Shown here piece by piece: positions 19,543-27,452 of a DNA stretch of 27,452 bases. Each line of letters opens with the position of its first letter. Positions within the stretch are counted from its first letter, which is position 1. This DNA comes from Nemertoderma westbladi. Its lineage: Eukaryota; Xenacoelomorpha; Nemertodermatida; Nemertodermatidae. The notes under the pieces were generated by a model, which saw only the letters and a program-made list of their open reading frames with translations, ran no database searches and was not told the origin of the DNA. Made by a program: the position numbers and the translations under genes. The stretch is taken from NCBI GenBank assembly GCA_032718475.1, contig JAUCBJ010009019.1, positions 1-27,452 of the forward strand, given 5' to 3'.

Positions 19543-20101
19543 GGCTGCGATTACGCAATAAAGGGGGTCATGCTGTCATGGGCGTTGTAACTTGAATTCG
19601 AGAAAACTATCTCGCTCACAAACGGATAAATGGTGTCTATAATTGAGGTCAATGAACTTGCTACCTAGGCTGCTAGGCCTATCTAACGTGGGAGGTTATT
19701 ATGATATCAAGCTTTAATTAGGTTATACCCAAGAGGTTTATAAATAACTCCAAAAACTCACCGGATTGATAATAATCGGCCCCCAACCTAGGAGCTGTCT
19801 CCAGTAATAATTATTGTGGTTCAATAATATCGCTGTATCGGCAATAGGCCTGATAGGCAGATAGGTCTATAGCAATAAGCACCAACATCAACAACCAAAC
19901 TCTTGGAATATTGAAATATATCCGAAAGTAGGGCGAGATAACAGTTTGTAGGGGTTTGGACCCTACAAACGCTGTGTTTCAGAATTTCAAATGCCCCAAT
20001 AATCCATCCTTGAGCTGTACACGGTACAGACGGTACATGGTACCGCTATCACAAGTAAAGGTTGACTGACACGGTCAGACGGGCAATTGAAAGTGATGAC
20101 T
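19543..20101. other. BEL 5-prime flank, no gene or LTR recognised
   Basis: Upstream of the BEL Gag start. I compared it by eye with 15000-16660 for direct long terminal repeats and with the expected primer-binding site and found neither. One TAGGCCTA octamer lies at 19674-19681. Confidence 0.4.
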
Positions 20102-20443
20102 GCAGACTGACACAGTCAGATGTACAAAGTATGTATAAAGTAATGAATGCAGAACGGTCAGACTGTACAAAGTATGTATAAAGTTAATGAATGCAGACTG
20201 ACACGGTCAGACTGTACAAAGTATGTATAAAGTAATGAATGCAGACTGACACAGTCAGACTGTACAAAGTATGTATAAAGTAATGAATGCAGACTGACAC
20301 GGTCAGACTGTGCGAAGTATGTATAAAGTTAATGAATGCAGACTGACACGGTCAGACTGTACAAAGAAAGTATACATATACAGTATAACTATTCTCATCA
20401 GACTGTACAAAGAAAGTATACATATACAGTATAACTATTCTCA
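20102..20443. repeat. 48-bp minisatellite plus a 46-bp duplication
   Basis: From 20102 to about 20352 there are five to six units of about 48 bp, each GCAGACTGACACGGTCAGAC followed by TGTACAAAGTATGTATAAAG and TAATGAAT; the second unit is short. CTGAC-ACG-GTCAG gives each unit a small perfect stem-loop. A derived unit, CAGACTGTACAAAGAAAG then TATACATATACAGTATAACT, is duplicated with period 46 (20353-20398 and 20399-20443). Confidence 0.9.
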
Positions 20444-22138
20444 AAGTTATATCTGGAGGAAAATACAGTATAAAATGTAGACATTTCATCTCATGTGGTA
20501 GGGCAATCTATCTATAAACAAATTATCTTGGTTTTTTACATCAATGATACTAAAAACACAGCGCCAATTTGCCTGTGGACCAACATCGGCAAACCGCCGT
20601 TGACACCGCTCCCTATAGCCTAGTACTGATAGGCTATATACAATTGATGGACCACAGCAAATTGCTACATAAAAATACGCAAAAATAATAATCAAATATC
20701 GAAACAAAGGGAACACGAAACAAACAAACAAAACAAACAAAAAAAAAATATATCCAGATAATGAATGATATCAAACATACTACTGATGTTAAACATCTAA
20801 TATACTTTCTAATAATACTAAACTAAATATTTAGGCTTCATCAATAACAATAAAGAACAGATTAACAGCACAAATATACACATATAAAAAAAAATATAGA
20901 AAAATTGGAGACTTGGAGAAAACCACTAGGTTGGCTGACCCTATTATATTACGTATTATAATTAAATTGCACGACTATAATTGCATATCATAGATTGCAT
21001 ATATATATATAAATTAGATATATTACAAATATTGGGAATTTTATGTAAGATAGCACGTTTCTGAAGGTGCGGCAAATGGTGTAGTAGAGGTGCAACCCTG
21101 ATGGAACAATTACCAGACCCAACATCGAACATAAAATTTCTTGTCTTCTGTTTAAGAATAAACCTTTTGGAAAATCGCGTATTCCATTATTCACGTATAT
21201 AGTTCAAAGCTATCGTTTATTGTATAGGCCTATATATCTGGTAAATGGCCCAAACTCCCCCAATGAATCCTCTTTACACCACTGAAAGCGAGCAGTGAAA
21301 CTAACAACGAAAACGTATATAAATCGCGACCATTCATCATAAAGCACTTTAGGAAGCGATCAAACGACCCGATGACTATGGCTATGACTCAAGTCAAGGT
21401 GGTGTATTGGGCTGGCGCACACGGTGGTTCAAGGTGGACATAAGCATTTAGAAATCCACATGCGCATCCAAATCCAAATATAGATACGGTAGGATTCTTG
21501 AGAGAGGATAGCTCCTAGAGCAGGTAGTCTCGTATCCGAAACCGCGTTAAGTCTAAAGAAGCCAGAAGAAGTCGAGGAGGATGAGGAGTCGACTTCCGGT
21601 AGAACCACATAACGTTCCTGGAGCATTCCAGGCAAGAAAGCCAACTAAATCGCACCAGTGATTTAAGCGAGCAACCTCAAGAGCTGTTTAACTAAAGCTT
21701 GTTACTGGACTAGTCCAGCCGTTTAATAATTTTAAATATTTGCACAACTTAAGGTTAAGCAAATATATCTGTAACTTAAGGTTACAGAAGTAATGTATCT
21801 AAGGAAGTTTTAAATCATAGGAGCATCTTTTCAAATGCAACTATAATTTAAATTTTTAATGAACAATAACTCCAATTATAATGACCCAAAAAAAAAAGAA
21901 ATTTAGGGTAAGAAATTTATAAAAAACAGATGCAATGAAAGTAATCTTGGGTAGTATTTCCGCTCCCAAAATTGTCATTGAGTAAAATTTTCTCTATTTT
22001 CTATTTTAGTGATATTACAGTAGCTACAGTACAGACAATAGAAATAGTACCTACACATATTACTTAACCAACTACTTAATAGGGCCTAAGTAATTTATAT
22101 GTACATTTACGAATGAAGGGCTGAGTTAGAAGGATGAC
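20444..22138. other. AT-rich stretch, no gene supported
   Basis: About 1.7 kb with A- and AT-runs (20730-20900, 21000-21020). A serine-rich 71-codon minus frame (21429-21644) and a TATA-like TATATAAAT at about 21313 precede nothing convincing. No repeat family is recognised. Confidence 0.5.
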
Positions 22139-23584
22139 CTAAGCCTTCTGTTTCAGTACTTTTGGGGAATCCCCATAATTACCATGGTGGCCTCTGGCCA
22201 ACTCAAGTAATACTAAGCGTTGGATAGGGCGCTTCAATATCGAGCCATTCGAAAGTTTAAGGGTAACAGAACGGACAAGTCCATCTTCACTAGGGTGGAC
22301 TTCAAGCACACGGGCCAGAAGCCACTTGTGGCGTGGGACATTTGGTTCATCAATGATAACAAGGTCATCAATGGAAATATTAGTAGCTTGGGCAAACCAC
22401 TTGTTTCGCATTTGAAGAGTTGGAAGGTAGTGAGTCTTCCAAACTCCCCAGAAAGTATCAACATGTAAGGCAACTGCCTTGTAATAGGATTTCAAATAGC
22501 AAGCAGAATGATCACTATCATCATGATGCTCGTAAACTTGAAGAGATGAAGGACGGGGATTAAGGAAGTGGGCTGGGGTAAGAGCTTCCCCAGCATCTGG
22601 ATCATTGGAAATACGAACCAATGGTTGATGGTTTATGGAGTCCGCAATCTCCATTAGTAGTGTTCGGAACATTTCATCAGAAAAGTCTCGCGGAGAAGGA
22701 AGGATTGTCATCAGAGCTGCTTTAATTGAGTGGATGAGTCTTTCGTATGCCCCACCATACCAGGGCGCATGAGGTGGGTTGAATTTCCATGGTTGAGAGG
22801 ATATCTGGAACCCAGCTAGCACCTGATGGAAGGTAGACTCATTCCAGTCCTCAATGAGGTTACGAAGTTCTTGGGCTGCAGCAATGAAATTACTACCACA
22901 ATCAGATCGGTATTGTATTGCACCACCTGTGGATGCAACAAAACGTCTAAGGCATAACATGAAACTCTCCATGTCGGGGCGATCAACACCATCGAGATAG
23001 ACAGCACGGATGGTAAAGCATGTAAAGATAATAGCCCACTGCTTATAGGTTCGATATCCCCTGCGGACATGGAATGGACCGAACATGTCTACACCAGTTG
23101 AAGTGAAGGCATGTTTACCCACTTGGAGACGCTCTGGGGGTAAGTTAGCCTCAAGTTGGCTGCAAGGGCGAGCAAATAACTTTGATAAGCAATGATAAGC
23201 AATGGTCGAGAATTGACCGCAAAGATCTCCAGGGCCGCACCAGATAATAGTGTTTCCGCAAATCAGTCAAAATAAACTCTTGTCCAGCATGATGATTGAG
23301 TTGGTGAGAGTCATAAATAAGACCACGCATAATATCAGGATCAGAAAGGATAAGGGAAACTGTTGGTCATAGGTGGAATAGATACCAGAAGTCCGGCTCC
23401 CAACTCGCATGAGACCATTATGCATTACAGCATGGAACTTGTCAGGGATAAATGTCTGCTGTAAAGTCTGTAACTTATGATATTTCTCTGGAACAGAGCG
23501 GAGTTGGATGAAACGCAATAGCTGACGTCTTGTGCTGGCTAAAGCAAGAGGTTCAGGGTGAGGTATTCCCTTAAATGAAACCAT
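22139..23584 (-). pseudogene. BEL/Pao integrase region, catalytic core intact, upstream finger frameshifted
   Basis: The open frame 23122-22139 (327 codons) is the catalytic part. The retroviral-type triad is Asp12 in GVDMFGPF, Asp74 in YRSDCGSNF and Glu127 in APWYGGAYERLIHSIK, with the usual BEL spacing. The C-terminal half (about 225-320) is the DUF5641-type domain with FWGVWKTHYLPTL, RNKWF and PRHKWLLARV. It would insert the element cDNA into the genome. Upstream, 23584-23267 has GLMRVGSRTS, the start of the N-terminal domain, then loses frame; the zinc-binding part lies in another frame. A 10-bp tandem duplication (GATAAGCAAT at 23184-23193 and 23194-23203) accounts for one break. Protease and RT are absent upstream, where the Penelope-like fragment begins, so this is a 3-prime remnant distinct from the Gag-protease copy. 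Confidence 0.88.
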
Positions 23585-23639
23585 TTTCTTGAGGTTAGGT
23601 CTTATGGTTGTAACATTTGTGTAGATCGTTGATGAATTC

Positions 23640-24353
23640 TTATACGACTACATTATCCCCTCTAGGTGCTACGAATCTTTGTTTATATGGAATGGCTAAT
23701 TGCTTATGCCGGAGCTTCCCGTGTATCACTACACCCACGTTGGAGTTTAACCTCCCTCCACATTGATCTCTGCTCGATACAGGCGAAATATCCCCTATAT
23801 TCCCATTTCCCGTTCCTATGTTTGTTATATTCCTTACCATACCGGGTTGATTTGGTGTTGATGAGAGGATGTCGACTGATCCGTCCTCCCCCCCTTGTCC
23901 TCCTTATAATGCGCTCCCTGGTTGACGAATAATCTTCTCGGTTCACACAAGTCCCTTCCCCGGAAAGTACTAATGCGGGTAGCGCATATATATGCGCTCC
24001 CACTCCCTCGATCTCTAGCCCTCCTCCTTGGTTGAACAACGTAACCCACATTCTCCAGCGTAGCGACGAAGGACACTTCCCGTTGTTCCGGCCCCCGTTC
24101 CGTCAATATACGTGCCTCCCCTCCCTGTACCGGTATCGTATCTTCTAAATGCTCCCGTCTACGCACAACGTTTCTTAACTTGGATCCCAATTTAGATACA
24201 CTGGTGTGCGCATCGATTAAATCCGTTAAACCCCTTTCCCTTACCGGGACGTAACCAAATCCCAAACTTAAAATTTCCCTCTGTTCCTCAGTAATATCCA
24301 CAGAGGATAAGTTCACTACGTTATTTACCAGACCCGCTTTCCCACTAGTAGAC
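23640..24353 (-). pseudogene. Penelope-like element N-terminal fragment (tentative)
   Basis: The frame is open from about 24353 to 23834. It starts near LVNNVVNLSSVDITEEQ and continues EILSLGFGYVPV, which resembles the conserved N-terminus of Penelope-like reverse transcriptases (NNV-NLSS ... Q ... LLSKGLSFxP). An Arg-rich middle follows (RREHLEDTIP, QPRRRARDRG). No RT motif or GIY-YIG domain follows. At a G7 run (23886-23892) a one-base slip would carry the frame into another that stays open to 23642 and ends FVAPRGDNVVV, so a homopolymer slip or sequencing error is likely. The upstream boundary is a 12-base poly-C (24355-24366), beyond which lies a BEL fragment on the other strand. The family call rests on one motif. 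Confidence 0.45.
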
Positions 24354-24384
24354 TCCCCCCCCCCCCTTCCGGGCCCCCCGCGAT

Positions 24385-25090
24385 ACCCCTATATTCGTCG
24401 TGAACAGGATAGACGAGATAAGGGCAACGACTGACCTAGAAAGGTGGCATTACTCCCCTACTGACGACAACCCAGCAGATCTGTTATCGAGGGGCGTTGT
24501 ATGCCACACTTTCTCAAAGAAGGAAGAGTTGTGGCAGCACGGGCCACACTTCCTTAGCGATAGATCGGCCTGGCCACCAATGAAGAAGGTGGACCCAGGC
24601 TTAGAGGAAGTAGTAGCAGAAGAGGAGGGGGAGGATTCAGAAGGGGAAGAGATATACAGCCAGTTGTTGAGGGAGATCAAGGAAGTGCCTCCAAAAACAG
24701 AAGAACCATGCGATTTTCCAACGGATAGGTTGCTCAGTTTACAGCTCCAGCTGGTACAAGACTCAGAAGTTGGTAGCGTATTGTGGTAGAGTATGGTAGC
24801 GGGGATTTCCTCAGGGGAGTTGGCAAGGAGCCAACCATCGACCTGGAAGAAGCAGCTAAAGCCGTAATACAATATGAGCAGGGAAATGGGTACGCCGGCG
24901 AAGTGGACAGAATCAGCAAGCAACAACATCTTCGTCGAGACAGCGAACTCAACATGTTGTCCCAGCAGTTAAATGAAGATCGGATTCTGGTGATGAATTC
25001 CAGGGTGGTGAACAACAACAGCTTAGTTATCCCACCGAAACCCATAATAATCCCCAATAAATCACCAATAGCCAATCCAGCTCTAGCCAA
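24385..25090 (+). pseudogene. BEL/Pao pol fragment: RNase H-integrase linker and integrase N-terminus
   Basis: A plus-strand frame from about 24385 reads VVNRIDEIRATTDLERWHY, then DDNPADLLSRG, then WQHGPHFL and AWPP, the standard linker between RNase H and integrase in BEL/Pao elements. An acidic segment follows to a stop at 24789. An overlapping frame from 24783 continues with EEAAKAVIQYEQGNGYAGEV, LNMLSQQLNEDRILVM and VIPPKPIIIPNKSPIAN, the start of the integrase N-terminal region, so there is a frameshift near 24785. Homology ends near 25090. Upstream RT/RNase H and the downstream catalytic core are missing. Sequence and strand differ from the BEL pieces at 16666-19542 and 22139-23584, so it is a separate element. 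Confidence 0.85.
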
Positions 25091-25707
25091 TCAGGGAGCT
25101 AAATGCCATTTTATATTTAACACATACACAATAAATGCAATTTTTTTTTTATCTTCTTCATGTCCAAAAATCTGCAGAAAAATTGAGACAGGAAAGAAGC
25201 TAAGGGCTTCGTAATAAACTTCAGAGAATAACCATATAGCAGAGTAGAAGGTGGCTGACTTTTTATAAGATAAAATTTAATAAATAAAAATTAAATAAAA
25301 GCGATTAATTTCACTTGGCATGAACGGAATTAAACAACCGGTAGGCCTACGATTTTTCAAAAAAAAGACACACAGACTAAGTAGCAGTTAATGGAGTCTG
25401 AGAATAGTAGGCCTACTAGTCAAACAAGATGAAAGTTAGCCTAAAGCTATGCTGAGAAGGGTATGTTGATACAGACTTTCTGTCACCAAATCAACACTGA
25501 TCGATTGTATTTATTTGCAAAATGGTTTACAAGCAAGAGCACTGACAAATTGTGGGAACATACGTAGTATAAAACTGAGTATGAGTTTATTAACCCTATC
25601 CAGTGTCACAACCATTCCACCGCGAATGATTACTATTATTATTTCTATAATATCCTTGAGTATGCCACACTCTAAACCCCTAACCAGTACAATCCCTTTC
25701 GTTTGTT
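25091..25707. other. No gene seen
   Basis: AT-rich DNA with two TAGGCCTA octamers (25343 and 25408) and a T10 run (25140-25150). Short open frames here have no recognisable content. Confidence 0.5.
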
Positions 25708-26260
25708 AGCGGCCCCAAGTCCATAATATTAAGATTATCGGATCTTCTCATGTTGATTACATCCACCAGTATATTAAGCACGATACAGACTGTGATAGTA
25801 ACTTTGGCCTACAACCAACAGTAGCAAGGGTTACTTTACAGCCGATATCGGGATTGATCTTTGCTGACCACAACCCCGGTGAGATCATGAGCCATTGGGA
25901 AAGGAAGCAGTGTGTTATTGTCCTCATTTTTGGAGGCAACGATCTCTGCGTTAGCAGCGTGGATTTCGTTGTGTCGAATTTGAGGAGAATAAAACAAGAT
26001 TACTCTGCCAATGGCTCCTCACTGGTATTATGGTCACAGATCTTTCCTCGCTTGATGCACCGTCGACATATCGACCTTTATCCCAATTTTAATATGAGGT
26101 GGGTAGCAACAAACGAGCAAATAGTCAAATGGCTCAATCATACAAACTATGGCTGTGCCATTGCCACGAGAGGTCCCCTATGCCACCTAATTGAGGGTGG
26201 GTCAGTAATATCCTTGATTCAGGCAGCATGCATCTCAATAAAGACCATGGGCAAGGGAAG
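25708..26260 (+). pseudogene. SGNH-hydrolase-like domain, copy 2
   Basis: The frame opens after a stop near 25708 and reads KIIGSSHVDYIHQYIK, where GSSHV is a block I-like nucleophile serine motif. It continues with QPISGLIFADHN, EIMSHW and VLIFGGNDLC (block III-like G-x-N-D), then DFVVSNL, ANGSSLVLWSQIFPR and MRWVATNEQIVKWLNH. The open frame runs on to 26297. The block V equivalent, LDSGSMHL, lies one frame away starting near 26205, so a small indel breaks the C-terminus. It is more complete than the inverted copy at 2729-3226 and shares its spacing. Esterase-like domains of this type occur in LINE ORF1 proteins and other invertebrate element ORFs; nothing else of such an element is present. 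No long N-terminal extension or signal peptide is visible. Confidence 0.65.
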
Positions 26261-26297
26261 TTGTACGTCACAATCCGGTATGCTCTGCTTTTTGTGA

Positions 26298-27452
26298 TTT
26301 CACATTAAGTTAGAGTGTGCATGTTCTAACCAAAACGGCCCTTATAAGAGCCAAACAATAAAGAAAAGTACTGTAAGTTATGGTGCGACAAGTATGTGTG
26401 ACTATGCGAAATGTTGGGGTGTGTACAGTACAGGCGAATCCAACGTTGGTATGCGTGGTGGTGGGGGGGAAGGGGGGGGGGGGATTGGTGTGGATTAATA
26501 TGGTATGATTATGCGGAATATGGTAAGTATGTAGGTGTGTGTGGGGGGTGAAGATCATTTTTTCAGTTTTTGAAATGTGATTAAATTAAATCACTGTAGA
26601 ATGTAGAACATTTAGAAACAAAACCTCCCACCATAATAGTGGAAAAACTTAAAAGAAATTTAGACTTCAATAAAATTAAAAAAAAACAGAGAAATCATGT
26701 GGCGTAAATAACATGCTCCACATGGTTTCAGACAAAATGTCTCCATATTCACAGATTCGTTCTTGTAAAAACTACATAAACGGTAATAAGAAAGTCTCAT
26801 TCCATCACATTCACGAGTAACCAGATGTAGGCGCTGACAATAAATAACCCGTTATGTGTGGACTCCTACTGGCAAGTTGAAATTGACTATATTATTTTAC
26901 ATTTTTCAAAATTAAAAAAAAAAAGGTTTACCAAGCTAATTTTCTCCAGAGGTTTTTTGGCCTTCTGTAGCTTCTGGCCATATTAAGGATATGTACTAAC
27001 TGTGTGACTGTAGGCTACAAACTGCGGTGTAGTAGGATTTCATTCCTTAGTAGTAGTACTTCATAGTAGTTCTTCATTTGAATTGAACATTTCCGCAAGA
27101 TTGGAGACGCTCTACTTGAGGTAGTTTACGGTTAGTTGTTATCGTTGCATTCATTAATTTGCATTTATTAATTATGTTGGTGTGCGTGGAGGCTTTTTAT
27201 TGAAATTTTATATATGAAGACTTTTATTTTTAGTAATTTATCATTTAAATTTATTATTTATTAAGTGTTCTATAGCGTTTTATATATATATATATTATTT
27301 CTGTCTTATAACCTGTACATATACTAATCTGTTTATTGTTTTGGTTAGATTCAGCCCTTCTATAACCTGTGCTTTTGGTGAAAACTTGGTATTCTTCACA
27401 AGGGGGTAACTGCAAAGTGAAATATAACATCAGAAAGTCTGGTATTCTAAGT
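26298..27452. other. G/T-rich then AT-rich DNA, no gene supported
   Basis: 26390-26555 is GT- and G-rich, with a 12-base poly-G at 26472-26483; its minus frame (26310-26558) is a low-complexity His/Thr/Pro product and not credible. From 26560 to the window end the DNA is AT-rich, with an (AT) run at 27282-27295, and holds no ORF or recognisable repeat. Confidence 0.55.

Noticed and set aside
15000-20040. Long terminal repeats for the BEL Gag-protease copy
   Set aside because: Flanks compared by eye show no direct repeat pair and no primer-binding site; not reported as a feature.
21310-21450. TATA-like TATATAAAT at about 21313 followed by a 23-codon ATG frame on plus
   Set aside because: The spacing is plausible, but the peptide is short and featureless and the DNA is AT-rich, where such motifs are common.
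21429-21644. Minus-strand 71-codon Ser-rich frame
   Set aside because: No domain, no neighbouring exon and a Trp/Ile/Met-rich end; not distinguishable from chance.
26310-26558. Minus-strand His/Thr/Pro-rich 82-codon frame
   Set aside because: Low-complexity translation of a GT- and G-rich tract.

Overview
The window looks like a transposon-dense stretch of an animal nuclear genome, probably a marine invertebrate; the sequence does not settle the phylum. The evidence is eukaryotic: BEL/Pao, piggyBac and Helitron coding sequence, a Penelope-like motif, a tRNA-derived SINE-like promoter, minisatellites, long poly-G tracts and AT-rich non-coding DNA. No rRNA, tRNA, CRISPR or bacterial operon was seen, and no intact host gene can be named.

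Layout. 1-1850: a 27-bp minisatellite with a proline-rich reading frame, beside a broken minus-strand C2H2 zinc-finger gene. 1850-4700: poly-G tracts, a broken SGNH-hydrolase-like domain (minus) and a SINE-like segment. 4711-7752: a complete but dead DNA transposon with ~145-bp terminal inverted repeats and a 5-bp target duplication, carrying a decayed gene of a family I know from invertebrate genomes but cannot place in a superfamily. 7840-8380: GACA-rich satellite. 8560-9810: a decayed plus-strand gene I do not recognise. 9860-11950: a near-identical 761-bp tandem duplication, then palindrome-cored repeats. 12386-12690: Helitron Rep fragment. 12851-14351: frameshifted piggyBac transposase (minus). 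15089-16447: three minus-strand ORFs of unknown origin in CpG-rich DNA. 16666-19542: one open 958-codon BEL/Pao Gag-protease frame with reverse transcriptase and RNase H missing. 20102-20443: 48-bp minisatellite. 22139-23584: BEL integrase (minus). 23640-24353: Penelope-like N-terminal fragment (minus). 24385-25090: a second BEL fragment (plus). 25708-26260: a second copy of the SGNH-like domain (plus). The remainder is AT-rich or GT/G-rich DNA without a supportable gene.

The parts do not form a pathway. They record successive insertions, truncations and local duplications. The strongest observations are the DNA transposon with its target duplication, the in-frame loss of the RT block from a BEL frame, the paired SGNH-like domains sharing an unusual D-S-x3-H-L motif, and the unidentified ORF cluster at 15089-16447. 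Several frame breaks lie at homopolymers or short tandem duplications, so some may be assembly errors.
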